Below are positions 34,228 to 46,000 of a stretch of 64,000 nt of DNA, in pieces. The notes under the pieces are model-generated. The model saw only the letters and a program-made list of their open reading frames with translations. It searched no databases and was not told the origin of the DNA. This DNA comes from Erythrophleum ivorense (taxonomy: Eukaryota > Streptophyta > Magnoliopsida > Fabales > Fabaceae). Where the stretch lies: NCBI GenBank assembly GCA_026724425.1, contig JAIUCV010000076.1, forward strand, positions 1,263,501-1,327,500, given 5' to 3'. The stretch's first letter is position 1. Each line of letters begins with the position of its first letter. The translations under genes were made by a program, and so were the position numbers.

Positions 34228-37200
34228 TGTCAGTTTCAGAGATTCCGAAATTGCATCAAACTGATCTGTTTGTATTCAATAGAGGTCCAATGCCTTTTAA
34301 GGTTTACAACTGAAGAAAATAACCGAATACTGAAATAACGGACTCAACTAGCTCCACTAGGACCTAATAAAACGGAAACAACAATTGACTAAGCAAACTA
34401 TGAGACGTGGTCTCTTAGGCCTAAGAACGTGCAAGTACAAAGATAAAGACAAGACTCAACAAACCCTCCCTTGAACTGAACTTTCACAAGCATTCAGTTC
34501 AACGTACTCATCCCAAACTCTTCACGGATTCAGTTCAACGTACTCATCTTCAGAGGTTTCGTCATTATGTCAGCCAACTGATCTTCTGTATTGCAGTGAA
34601 CCAATCTGATAATTCCTTCTTTGGTCAGCTCCCTGAGAAAATGATATCGAACTCTTATGTGCTTTGACTTCCCGTGCATGACTGCATTTTTGGACAGCTT
34701 GATGGTTGACGTGTTGTCGCAGAGTAGAACCATCTCTTCATCTTGGTCATGTCCAATTTCCTTTAGTATCCTCCTCATCCAAATAGCTTGACAAGCACAT
34801 GTAGCCGCTGCTACATACTCTGCCTCAGTCGATGACAAGGTCACAATAGGTTGCTTCCTTGAGGACCAGGCCATTGCTCATCCACTCATCAAGAAAACGT
34901 AGCCTGAGGTGCTCTTGCTATCATCAACATCCCCTGCATAATCACTATCGGTGTAGCCTATGAGCTCAGTTGCTCCTCCTCGCTTGTACCATATCCCAAA
35001 TTCCAGAGTCCCTTTCAGGTAGCGCATGATCCTTTTGGCGGTTGCAAGGTGTAGTTCAGTTGGACTCGCCATGAACCGGATGATAAGACAAACCACAAAC
35101 ATCAAGTCTGGTCTTGTAGCCGTGAGATACATCAAGCTTCCCACCATTTGCTTGTACAGCGTGGAATCCACCTTTACTCCCGCCTCATCTCGTCCAATTT
35201 TCTGTCCAGGAACAATTGGATTGTGAACAGAGTTGAAATGTTGCATCTCAAATCTCTCGATCAACTCCACAACATACTTTCTCTGGCCAATGAAGATCCC
35301 ATCGTTCCTCTGCATTACTTCGATGCCCATAAAATATCTCATCTTCCCCAAATCAGTCATCTCAAATTCGTTCTTCATGGAGTATTTAAACTCGTTCAAT
35401 AGTTCCTCATCATCACTAGTGAACAGAAAATCATCAACGTAAATGCTCACAATCAAGATTTTACCTTCCTTTCGCTTGATGAACAGAGTTTGTTCACTTG
35501 AGCTGCTCGTGAAACCTTCCTTGATGAAGTAAGCTTCAATGCGACTAAACCAAGCTCTTGGTGCTTGTTTAAGTCCATAGAGAGCTTTGTGGAGCTTATA
35601 GACCATGTGTTCCTTTTTTGCTACTTCATAGCCTTGAGGTTGCTCCACAAACACATCCTCCTTCAGCTCACCGTGCAAGAATGCAGACTTTACATCCAAC
35701 TGATAGATTCCCCATCCCTTTTGTGCCGCCATGGCAATGATCATCCTCACAGTGTCCATGCGAGCCACAGGAGCAAAGACCTCTGTGTAATCAACCCCAT
35801 ACTCTTGAGCATACCCTTTTACAACCAATCGGGCTTTGAACTTGTCAACATCTCCTAGCTCATTGAGTTTGGTCTTGTAAATCCACTTGACTCCAATCGC
35901 TTTTACTCCGGTGGGAAGTGTGGTTAGTGACCACGTCTGGTTTCTTTCGATGGACTGTATCTCCGCATTCATTGCTTCCCTCCACTTTTGATGTTTTGCT
36001 GCTTCACCGAAACTAGTAGGGTCAGAGATGATCATGAGAGCAAAGTTCTCGGGATCAAACCAGTCGACTCTTGCCATGTTTGCTTCTTCCTCTGTATCAG
36101 ACAGCTCTTGTCCTGAAGTATAATCGGAAGCCCAGATTGGTGGTTTTCTTGTTCTTCCCACTGTTGTGGCTTCTTCGTTGATCGGAGAGACATTCTCAGG
36201 TTGAGGAATGTCATCGTCTTCTTCCACTACTTCTTCAACATCTTCTGTTTCCTCTCCGTTTTCCGTGTATCCATAGTCACCATCCCACTCAAGCTCCACG
36301 TTTGCTTCTCCAGAGTAGCTAGTATCCCAACTCCACTTCTTATCCTCCTCAAACAGCACATCTCTGCTGATGTGAACCCTTTTCTCTATAGGGTCATACA
36401 TCTTCCACGCTTTTGACTCGCTGCTAAAGCCTAACAGGACACACTTGATGCTCTTGTCATCTAACTTGGTTCTCTTAACATCAGGAATGTGAACATACCC
36501 GATACAGCCAAAGATTCTGAAGTGCTCCACCGAGGGCTTTCTTCCACTCCACGCTTCTTCTGGTGTCATATCTTTGACAATGTGGGTGGGAGACCTGTTG
36601 ATGACATGATTCACCCACTGTACAGCATCCGGCCAGAAGGATCTTGGCACTTCTTTCTCCACGAGGACTGCTCTCACCATATTCATGACGGTTCGGTTCT
36701 TGCGTTCTGCAATACCATTCTGTTGCGGAGTATATGCCGTAGTCAACTGCCTTTTGATTCCGTGCTCTCTGCAAAAATCCTTGAAGTCACTGGAATTGTA
36801 CTCTCCACCCCTGTCAGTCCTTAGACACTTGATAAACATTCCAGTTTGTTTCTCCACAAACGTCTTGAACATCTTGAACTGATTGAACGCCTCAGATTTT
36901 TCCAGCACAAAGTAGATCCACGTTTTTCTGGAAAAATCATCGATGAAGCTTATGAAATACCTCTTTTCACTTTGAGTGGTGGATTGATCGGACCACATAG
37001 ATCAGAGTGGATAAGCTGTAGCTTCTCAGTTGTTCTCCACATGCTCTGCTTTGGAAATGGTACTCGGTGATGTTTTCCTTTAACACACGCTTCACATGAG
37101 ATTTTCTCATCATCAATCTCAGGTAATCCCACTACCATCTCCTTGTTGTGTAGAGTGTGAAGACCCTTGTAGCTGAGGTGTCCATATCGGTGATGCCATA

Positions 37201-38758
37201 GCTCTGCTTCAGAGATGTCAACATGCAAACATCTTTCAGCCTTCGTCTTATCATTTTCTTCTCCCAGCAAAATAAACATCCGGTTGGCACTCATAACTGA
37301 TTCAGTTATTTTGCCTCTTGAGGGATGAAATATGCTGCAGGTTTTGCGTTCTCCTCCTCTGAATAGCACATCTAAACCCCTCTCTTGCAATTGCCCAACA
37401 CTTAGCAGATTGTTCTTCAACTCAGGAACAAAGTAGACATCATTAACCACATAGCTGATTCCATTAAGCGTTATCTTCTTTACACCTTTTCCACTCACTA
37501 CCAGTTTGTGATTGTTTCCGAGTTTGACATTGTGTGTAAAGTTGGTGTCTAAACTCGAAAACATACCTCTTTCCCCACACATATGGTTTGAGCACCCCGA
37601 GTCCACAAACCAGGCATCTGCTCTTCTTGTACCTTGCAGCTCAACATACGCCATTAACAGAACTTCATCCTTGTCTTCGATTTCTGCAAAGTTTGCTCCA
37701 TTGGCTGCATTTGGACATTCCCACTGGAAATGACCAAGATTGTGGCATCTGTAGCATTCCACCACCGCTTTGTTGAAGGTTCGACCTCTGCCTCTGCCTC
37801 GTCCTCTGTAGGATCCCCTGCCTCTGCCTCTGACGTTGAGAGCTTGATCTTCTTCTTCAAAACTCGCTTTCTTAAACTTCTTCTCGTGAACAGACAAGGA
37901 GCTTTGTAGTTCATCAATTGTCATGATTGACGTGTCTTTGGATTCCTCAATTGACACTACCACATATGTGAACTTGTCAGTGAGAGTTCGAAGAATCTTC
38001 TCAACAATCTTCGAATCTGGCATATCTTCTCCATTGCTCCTCATTTTGTTTGAGATCGACATTACTCTTGTGAAGTAATCATCAACGTTCTCATCGTTCT
38101 TCATCGCAAGGATCTCAAAATCTCTTCTCAAAGTTTGAAGAAGGGATCGCTTCACTCTTTCATTCCCTCCAAACTTCTTCTTCATTGATTCCCAAATGAT
38201 CTTGGACGTTTTGCGATCCAAGATCTGCTCAAACACCACCCGGTCAATTGCTTGGAACAGAAGATGCTTCACCTGATGATCCTTCATCTTAATATCATCC
38301 AACTGCTTCTGTTGTGCTGCACTTAACTCGGTCCCCACTGCTGGCTCATTGTAACCTCTCTCTACCAGATTCCATAATCCCTTGGCTCGCAAGAGATTCT
38401 CCATCAATTCACTCCAATGATCGTAGTGCCCATCAAAACGAGGAATTTGTATCAAACCCTTATCCTCACTCATCTTTTCTCTCTCTCTCTCGGATCACTT
38501 TGTTGCAAAGGCTCTGATACCAAATGTCAGTTTCAGAGATTCCGAAATTGCATCAAACTGATCTGTTTGTATTCAATAGAGGTCCAATGCCTTTTAAGGT
38601 TTACAACTGAAGCAAATAACCGAATACTGAAATAACGGACTCAACTAGCTCCACTAGGACCTAATAAAACGGAAACAACAATTGACTAAGCAAACTATGA
38701 GACGTGGTCTCTTAGGCCTAAGAACGTGCAAGTACAAAGATAAAGACAAGACTCAACA
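34228..38758 (-). mobile_element. Young Ty1/copia retrotransposon
   Basis: LTRs 34228-34461 and 38525-38758, each 234 bp, TGTCAG..CAACA, differ at one position (A/C, about 34316/38613). TTTTC at 34223-34227 and 38759-38763 is a perfect target duplication. The primer-site complement (GCTCTGATACCAAA) touches the right LTR and the polypurine complement (CCCTCCCTTGAAC) touches the left. It encodes one polyprotein on the minus strand with two lesions. It is the youngest LTR element in the window. Confidence 0.95.
34530..38473 (-). pseudogene. Copia gag-pol polyprotein, two lesions
   Basis: About 1,310 residues from ATG 38473. Order: Gag (DUF4219/UBN2 type), RGRGRG-rich stretch, zinc knuckle (CYRCHNLGHFQWEC), protease (WFVDSGCSNHMCG), GAG-pre-integrase HHCC (LWHHRYGHLS..CEACVKGKH), integrase DDE (LIHSDLCGP, LRTDRGGEYNS, QQNGIAERKNRT), RT (QLDVKSAFLHG, YVDDFLFTSDD), RNase H (STEAEYVAAA, ADIMTKPL). 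This order (integrase before RT) defines Ty1/copia. A one-nucleotide loss near 36965 shifts frame after GPINPP, and TGA at 34878-34880 replaces a Gly codon (FLMSG-x-AMAWSS). The element could move only with proteins supplied in trans. Confidence 0.95.
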
Positions 38759-39000
38759 TTTTCCTCTTTTTAGATAAACTGTAGTTTTCCTTTTCATATA
38801 TCGTTTTAGTCTTTAAATAGAGTTGATGTCTCGGTTGTGAGAATACAATTCATCTTATTATCAATCAAAGAAGCTATTGTTTTCTCTTCTCTCTTGTTTT
38901 CGGTTAGAACAGAGGTTCTCAACGAATTCAAGACGTGTGTTTCATTCGGGCATTCTTAGACTAAACGATTGAATCCACAACTCTGTCGTTTATTCTATCA

Positions 39001-39039
39001 GTTGTTATCAGAGAAAGATTCTTGGAACCTGATACCAAC
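39001..39039. other. Junction of D primer site and B primer-site complement
   Basis: GTTGTTATCAGAGAAAG (family D primer-site side) is joined within 40 bp to CCTGATACCAAC, the complement of a family B primer site. This is a scar of recombination or insertion between two element ends. Confidence 0.5.
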
Positions 39040-39467
39040 TGATGTAGCGGAAGCTACGATAAACACAGCTCGACCAATGATTCAAGGGAACCAATCGGGA
39101 CCTGCCAGCTCGACCAAGGAATTCAATATAATTCTCGCTTATGACCTGCTTCTTGAACTCGTTGAGATCTTAACAGATCTACCGAAAACAAGACAGAAAA
39201 TACTCTTCTCTCAAAGCATAAACTCTTTTATTAATAATCAACAATTCAATACAACTTTAGGCCTAAACGGCTTATTTATAATAAATCTCAAAACCCTATA
39301 AACTTCTAAAACATTAAAAGGAATTTATCTTAATAATAAAATAGATAATAAAATATACAGAATATTTTCTAATATCAGCTACACCATTCTCTTCGAGTTG
39401 GAAAAGATTCCTCCTCGAATTTTGGTGTTCGTCTTTGTTTTTAAAACTCTGTCTTCTTTTTTTTTCT

Positions 39468-39899
39468 CTACCATTGATAATATCCTTTAAATAAAAGAAT
39501 ATTATTCTGCATCTTAATCACTTTTGTCTTCGAACCTTCGGTAGCAAAACATGATACCACGAATTGAATGTTTTTCTTGATATGCTTTTTGATATAAAGA
39601 GACAAAATATGCACCATCTCCTTGTTTGCATATAATAAAATATGTTCCTCAACTTCCATGGAGACATCGTCTATTAGTTGATTGGCGTGGATACCTATTA
39701 TTATTACCAATCCATGAGTACCATGCACGACAACATCTATTGATGGTTGATCTTCGTTTCCAGCGACTCCAGGGATAACTAGATCTTCATCATTGTAAAC
39801 ATCAAAAATTGGATCTCCAACAATTTCTCTGAAATTTTTTGGAGAGGTCTTCACATAGAGCAAACGGATATTCATCCGTGTGATAGTAAAAAATTCCAA
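39468..39899 (-). CDS. Family B internal ORF, 143 residues, unknown
   Basis: An open frame on the element's sense strand with NFREIVGDPIFDVYNDEDL near its start. The same GDPI(Y/F)D.Y(E/N)D motif occurs twice in the family A internal ORF. In gypsy polyproteins of this group similar acidic linkers occur beside gag or protease, so I infer a leftover polyprotein linker. It may not be translated. Confidence 0.35.
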   Translation of the reverse strand: MEFFTITRMNIRLLYVKTSPKNFREIVGDPIFDVYNDEDLVIPGVAGNEDQPSIDVVVHGTHGLVIIIGIHANQLIDDVSMEVEEHILLYANKEMVHILSLYIKKHIKKNIQFVVSCFATEGSKTKVIKMQNNILLFKGYYQW

Positions 39900-40211
39900 A
39901 CAACATGATATAAAAGAACAGGATCAAACCTCGATTGAGAAATCAAAGTGCTGTCTCTGATACCAACTGATATAGCGGAAGCTACGATAAACACAGCTCG
40001 ACCAATGATTCAAGGGAATCTGTAACATCCGCGAACCAGGAAGTTGTGTTAGAGTTGGTATCGGACGACATTGGGGATTCGGGAGTCGATTGCATACGCT
40101 CTTTGAGGTGCGAATCGAGGATCGATTGTACATGTTCTTGTTTGATTGTTGTACAATTGGTTTAAGGTTCAATCATCTCGAAGAAAATGTGTAAAAAGCT
40201 CATAAATGCTT

Positions 40212-40361
40212 AGTGTCGATCGACACCAAGGGGTGTGTCGATCGACACCGGTTTGAGAAATCAATTCCGGTTTAAGTCGATTGCGCGTTCGATTGTGGTT
40301 TAAGTTGGTTTGGTCGAGGGGTGTCGACCGACACCAAGGAAGGGTGTCGATCGACACCGGT
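40212..40361 (+). promoter_or_regulatory. Palindrome cluster 1 of the family C LTR
   Basis: Four sites of the form GTGTCG-NN-CGACAC at about 40212, 40234, 40321 and 40345 (centres AT, AT, AC, AT). GTGTCGATCGACAC is a perfect 14-bp palindrome. The same clusters occur in the 3' LTR (47174-47325) and in both solo LTRs. Function unknown; a protein-binding array is inferred. Confidence 0.6.
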
Positions 40362-40784
40362 TATTGAGAAATCGACCGGTTCGATTCAAGTCGGCTGGTT
40401 TTGTCTGGTTTAGGGCGTGGAAACCCTATTTCTCGATTTAAAAGCCTTGTGGCCGCGAGAAAGGCACAAGTTTCGAGGCAGAGAAGAAAGGAGGCGATTT
40501 TCTAAGTGTGGAATCCGATTTCTGAGTTTCTGGGTTGAATCTGTTGCTGTTCTTCGTTGTTTCATCTCTTCTCCTTCCTTCCAATCCGTTTCTAAGGTGA
40601 GTGCGTGACTGTAGGTCCGTTAGCATTGGAGATTGTTTGATTTCGGTTTTGTTATTGAGTTTTTCGAGTTGTTCTTGAGTATGATTGAGTTATATTGTTG
40701 GTTGATCGATGTGGGGGTTGAATCCCACGATTTTATATGTTTTGTGCGATTTTCGTTGATGTTGGTGTCTGGGCGTCGAGCTGG

Positions 40785-40864
40785 TGTCGACCGACACTCG
40801 ATGAGTGTCGATCGACACTCAGAAGGCTGGCGTCGATCGACACCATAGGGGTGTCGGTCGACAC
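40785..40864 (+). promoter_or_regulatory. Palindrome cluster 2 of the family C LTR
   Basis: Four sites at about 40785, 40805, 40829 and 40851 (centres AC, AT, AT with one half-site variant, GT), spaced 20-24 bp, about two helical turns. The 3' LTR has lost 50 bp by recombination between two of them. Confidence 0.6.
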
Positions 40865-41565
40865 CGACCTGGGTGTCAGGAAACGTGGGTGTTTCCTGAC
40901 AGTGAAGGTTTATATTGTTGATTATTGTTGAGCATTGTTATTGTTGTTGATTATTGTGTTGTATTGTCTAGTGTTTGACGTAATTGGCCTGTAGGCAGGA
41001 TGATCCACTCACTAAGTATTTATGATAATACTTACGCATCTCTATTCCAATGTGATGCAGGTAACAGCAATGTTCTTCCGCGGAAAGAGACCGAGAGAAG
41101 AGGATGATGAGATTAGGAATTTGATTCTGGCTCTTTTGTTATGGTTGACCAGGAATTCTTGATATTTAGGGTGTTAGTCTTTATTTTAATAATGTAGCAA
41201 ACCTGGTGTCTAGGTTGCTTATTCTTTATTGGTTTTCATTGGTTATTGGTTATTTGTTGAACGGTTATTTATCATTTAATATTATTGATTTCTTTCTGAG
41301 AACTTCCGCATTGATAATTTTTTTTTTTTAAAAAGCTTGGTTGTTTCATTTTGGTATCAGAGCGTATACGGTTTTAGGACTGTTAGCATTGGATGAATTG
41401 GACTATGTGTTTAATTGATTATGTGAGTTAGTCAGTTAGTGGTCTAGTCTCATCCTCTCGGTCTTCCAGTTTTTCGCGGGTATGTGAGTTGGATAGTTGT
41501 GTGTTGTGTTTCGCGTTTGTGTGCTGACCTTGCTCATTTTCTGTACTTGGTGGTAGTGCAGAGAG

Positions 41566-43056
41566 ATGGACGCAGGTCGTGGTTGTGGCCGTGGTCGTGG
41601 TCGCGGTGCAGCCCGTGGGGGCAGTGGAGCTGGTCGCGGTGGGCGAGCAGCGGGTCGTGGAGGTCGGGGTGCTGGTCGTGGTGTGCCAGAGGATGAGGTC
41701 TCAGTGGAGAGTGCAGCGCCGAGTGTGGCGGCAGCGTCGGTGACACAGTCTGTTTCGTTGGCCGGTGGGGCTAACTCAGGTGCCAGTGGTGGCGCAGGAG
41801 CTGGAGCGGTTCCCGGTGGGGGCGCTTCTTTAGCTCAGGGTGATTTAATTGTGGGGCTACTGACGCAGTTGTTGGCACGTCTTCCTCAGGCAGTTCCACA
41901 ACAAGCTCCGGTTGCACCTCCAGCGGCCGGGGCACAGGTTGGTGCCGGGGCACATGTTGGTGCCGGTTTTGTTGAGCAGCAGGAGGCTGCGGTGCAGCAG
42001 GGTGTTGCGGTTGGCTATTCGCCTTATCGTGAGATGATGAGGGAGATGCAGAGGATTGGCACGCCTACGTTTGAGGGCGGTGTTACTCCAGAGCAGGCTG
42101 ACGAGTGGCGTCAGAGGTTGGAGCGGAACTTCGATTCAGTTCGTTGTCCGGAGCAGTTCCAGGTTGAGTTGGCAGTGCACTACCTTGGAGGTGATGCACA
42201 TTTGTGGTGGAGGTCTGTTAGGACCAGGAGAGAGGTTTGGACTTGGGTTGACTTCGTCGAGAAGTTCAACCACAAGTTTTTCCCTCAGGAGGCTCGTGAC
42301 AGACTGCAGTTGAGGTTTTTAGACTTGACTCAGGGTGAGAGGTCTGTTCGAGAGTATGATGCAGAGTTCTGCAGATTGGTGGTTCATTCTGGTGGTGAGC
42401 TGATTAGTGAGCGGGCTTTGATGTCGAGGTTTCTTCAGGGACTTCGGAGAAACATCAGGACTCAGTGCAGAGGTGGTATGTACCACACTAGAGCGGGTTT
42501 GGTAGAGTTGGCAGCTTCCATTGAGGAGGATTTGCGTGAGCCGGTGAGCTCAGCAGTTGTACCAGTTGCAGTTGTTCCTGCTATCCATCCTCGGGGCCAG
42601 CAGCAGCATCAGCAGCGTAGAGGGTACAGTTCTGGTCATGGCAGGGGCGGCAGGGCCAGAAGAGGAGAGCAGAGGAGATATCTGCTAGTAGCCCGAGTAC
42701 GGGTGGTTGTTTTGGTTGTGGGAGTCTGGATCACAGAGTTGCGACTTGCCCCAAGAGGGAGGGATCCAGAGAGACTACCAAACGTGTGCTTCTACTGCAG
42801 GGAGCCGGGGCATATCAAGACAATGTGTCCCAAGTTGCAGCAGAGAGCAGTGGCAGCAGCGATTCAGCCGTTGGCTATTCAGTCAGCAGCTCAGGTTGCA
42901 GAGTTGCAGTCAAATGGAGCGCCGAGAGTTTATACTTCGGCAGAGGTGGGCCAGACCAGTCAGTCATGCCAGATCACAGGTAAAATCTTGACTCAGACTT
43001 TTAAATTCTTAAAGGTAGAATTGTTGGTGTTGTCTGTTTCTGTTATTTTACTGTGA
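41566..43056 (+). CDS. Family C Gag
   Basis: Starts MDAGRGCGRGRGRG, an Arg/Gly-rich N-terminus, followed by an Ala/Gly linker and the retrotransposon Gag domain (YREMMREMQRIGTPTFEG..WRQRLERNFDSV..LGGDAHLWW..FNHKFFP). The C-terminus should hold two CCHC zinc knuckles. The second, CFYCREPGHIKTMC, is in frame. The first, CFGCGSLDHRVATC, is encoded at about 42708-42749 but in another frame, so two compensating indels flank it. Unspliced, the frame ends at 43056. Splicing at 42980 would skip that stop and join pol. Gag assembles virus-like particles and binds element RNA. Confidence 0.85.
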   Translation: MDAGRGCGRGRGRGAARGGSGAGRGGRAAGRGGRGAGRGVPEDEVSVESAAPSVAAASVTQSVSLAGGANSGASGGAGAGAVPGGGASLAQGDLIVGLLTQLLARLPQAVPQQAPVAPPAAGAQVGAGAHVGAGFVEQQEAAVQQGVAVGYSPYREMMREMQRIGTPTFEGGVTPEQADEWRQRLERNFDSVRCPEQFQVELAVHYLGGDAHLWWRSVRTRREVWTWVDFVEKFNHKFFPQEARDRLQLRFLDLTQGERSVREYDAEFCRLVVHSGGELISERALMSRFLQGLRRNIRTQCRGGMYHTRAGLVELAASIEEDLREPVSSAVVPVAVVPAIHPRGQQQHQQRRGYSSGHGRGGRARRGEQRRYLLVARVRVVVLVVGVWITELRLAPRGRDPERLPNVCFYCREPGHIKTMCPKLQQRAVAAAIQPLAIQSAAQVAELQSNGAPRVYTSAEVGQTSQSCQITGKILTQTFKFLKVELLVLSVSVILL

Positions 43057-43094
43057 TAGAGTTAGAGGTTCTCAACACTTGTGGAATTGTGTAG
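42980..43094 (+). other. Probable 115-nt intron between gag and pol of family C
   Basis: ATCACAG|GTAAAA at the left and a T-rich stretch ending TTGTGTAG|GGACC at the right. Removing it makes CAG ATC ACA GGG ACC TTG TTA, i.e. Q-I-T-G-T-L-L-V-G-G, running straight into the protease (VLFDSGASNC) in frame. The gag stop at 43056 lies inside it. Splicing would give Gag-Pol and unspliced RNA would give Gag. Confidence 0.6.
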
Positions 43095-46000
43095 GGACCT
43101 TGTTAGTTGGTGGTTTTGAGTCTCATGTGTTGTTTGACTCGGGAGCATCTAATTGCTTCATTACTCCGGAGAGAGCGGAGGGTAGTGGTATTCGGAGTAG
43201 CGATGGCGAGGCTTCAGGCTTTGTCAAGGTGGCTGGTGGTGGTTATTTGGCTACTTCGGGCAGAGTTAGAGCAGTTGATGTGCGGATTGCGGGGAAGTCA
43301 ATGCCAGCAGATTTGGTCATCAGCCCGGTGGAGCTGTATGACGTGATTTTGGGGATGGACTGGTTATCTTCTTACCGAGTTCATCTGGATTGCTACAGAG
43401 GTAGAGTTGTGTTTGAGCGGGATGCAGGGAAGTTGGTTTATCAGGGAGTGAGGCCGACTTCAGGGAGTATAGTGATCTCAGCTATTCAGGCAGAGCAGTT
43501 GTTAGAGCGGGGCTGCGAAGCCTATCTGGCGACGATTACTATGACAGAGTCCAGTGGTGAGGTGGTTTTGCAGGATATTCAGGTGGTCCAGGAATTTGAG
43601 GATGTATTTCGGTCGCTGAAGGGATTGCCACCATCTCGGTCAGATCCTTTCACGATTGATTTAGAGCCCGGGACAGCTCCGATATCGAAGACACCTTACA
43701 GAATGGCTCCAGCAGAGATGGCAGAGCTGAAGAAGCAGCTAGAGGACCTTTTGAGTAAAGGGTTCATCAGGCCGAGTGTTTCGCCGTGGGGAGCGCCAGT
43801 GTTGTTTGTGAAAAAGAAGGATGGTAGTTTTCGGTTGTGCATTGATTACCGGGGACTTAACCGAGTCACAGTGAAGAACAGGTACCCACTTCGGAGGATT
43901 GATGAGTTGTTGGATCAGTTGAGAGGTGCTACCTGGTTCTCCAAGATTGACTTGGCATCGGGATATCATCAGATTCCGATAGATGAGGCAGATGTTCGCA
44001 AGACGGCGTTCAGGACGAGGTATGGGCACTTCGAGTTTGTGGTCATGCCTTTTGGTTTGACTAATGCGCCGGCAGCTTTTATGAGGTTGATGAACGACGT
44101 GTTCAGGGAGTTTTTGGACGTGTTCGTTATCATTTTCATTGATGATATTTTGGTATATTCGAGGAGTCCAGAGGAGCATGCGACGCATTTGAGGCTTGTG
44201 TTGGAGAAGCTTCGGGAGCAGAAGCTGTTTGCTAAGTTGAGCAAGTGCAGTTTTTGGCAGAGAGAGATGGGTTTTCTTGGCCATATTGTTTCTGCAGAGG
44301 GAGTTTCTGTGGATCCGGCTAAGATTGAGGCTATCAGAGATTGGCCTAGACCGAGTAGTGCTACCGAGATCAGAAGTTTTATGGGTTTAGCAGGCTACTA
44401 CAGGAGGTTCGTCAAGGGGTTTGCGAGTATGTCTCAACCGATGACGAGGTTGACTGGCACGGATGTGCCGTTTGTGTGGTCGCATGAGTGCGAGGAGAGC
44501 TTTATGAAGCTCAAGGAGATGTTGACTAGTACACCAGTTTTGGCATTACCCGATCCGGGGAAGCCTTATGTCGTGTACACAGATGCTTCAGGTGTTGGAC
44601 TGGGTTGTGTTTCGATGCAGGAGGGCAGAGTGATTGCCTATGCTTCGAGGCAGTTGCAGGGCAGTGAGCGCAACCGTCCTACACATGATCTTGAGTTGGG
44701 AGCAGTGGTTTTTGCGCTCAAGATTTGGAGGTCTTATCTTTATGGTGGTAGAGTGCATATCTTTACAGATCACAAGAGTCTACAGCATATTTTCACTCAG
44801 CCTTTGCTGAATGCGAGGCAGACGCGTTGGGTGGAGTTTCTGGCAGACTATGACCTGGATATTGTGTATCATCCGGGCCAGGCCAATTTGGTGGCAGATG
44901 CTTTGAGTCGACGGAGGGTTGATTCAGATAGAGAGCGTGGCGTTGAGGCTTTGGTCAGCGAGATTAGTACATTGCGTCTTTGTGATATTTCAGAGGAGCC
45001 TTTGGGTTTAGAGGCAGCTGATCAGGCAGATTTACTCAGTAGGATCAGAGTGGCGCAGCAGAGTGATCAGGGTTTGATTGATGCTTCGCAGGCGGTTGGT
45101 TCTGAGTATCAGGTCTCTTCGAATGGGACTATCTTGGTTCGTGGGCGAGTTTGTGTGCCCAAGGATGTGGAGTTGAGACAGGAGGTTTTGAGAGAGGCTC
45201 ATTCGAGCAAGTTTTCGATTCATCCGGGTGCGACCAAGATGTACCGTGACCTCAAACGGTATTATCATTGGGTTGGGATGAAGAGGGATGTGGCAGATTG
45301 GGTTGCGAGGTGCAACACTTGTTCTTTGGTCAAGGCAGAGCATCAGGTGCCTAGTGGTCTTTTGCAGAGTTTGCCCATTCCGGAGTGGAAGTGGGATATG
45401 ATCACTATGGATTTTGTTGTGGGATTGCCTATCTCACGGACTTTCGATGCTATTTGGGTCGTTGTGGATCGCTTGACCAAGTCAGCACATTTCTTGGCCA
45501 TCAAGAAGACAGATGGAGCGGCTGTCTTGGCTAGGAAGTTTGTGCGAGAGATTGTGAGGCTACATGGAGTGCCAGCCAGTATTGTGTCGGATAGAGATCC
45601 GAGGTTTGCTTCAGAGTTTTGGAGGGCATTTCAGACTGAGATGGGCACTAAGGTGCATATGAGTACAGCGTATCATCCGCAGACAGATGGGCAGTCAGAG
45701 AGGACTATTCAGACTTTGGAGGATCTGCTTAGGATGTGTGTACTGGATTGGGGTGGTCATTGGGCTGATCATCTGTGTTTGGCGGAGTTTGCCTATAACA
45801 ACAGTTTTCAGTCTAGTATTGGCATGGCTCCTTATGAGGCTTTGTATGGGAGGCCATGCAGGACACCCTTATGCTGGACCCAAGTGGGGGAGCGCAGCAT
45901 GTTTGGAGCTACTTTTGTTCAGGAGACGACGGAGAAGATCCGTGTCTTGAGGTTGAACATGAAGGAGGCTCAGGATAGACAGAGGAGTTATGCAGATAGG

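Larger units (their letters stand above)
34156..39000 (+). repeat. Family D LTR (plus), split by the copia element
   Basis: 34156-34227 plus 38764-39000 form one LTR of about 309 bp (TGATGCAGC..TTCTATCA). It follows the pol frame directly and is itself followed by TTGTTATCAGAG, a primer-site-like sequence. It therefore served as the 3' LTR of one copy and the 5' LTR of a lost tandem copy. Confidence 0.7.
40021..41348 (+). repeat. Family C 5' LTR
   Basis: 1328 bp, TGTAACATCCGCG..TTGGTTGTTTCA. Contains two clusters of four palindromic sites and a hairpin GTCAGGAAAC-gtgg-GTGTTTCCTGAC (about 40876-40901). Confidence 0.9.

Noticed and set aside
43739..44284. 181-codon minus-strand ORF in family C pol
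   Set aside because: Shadow of the long pol frame, no motif.
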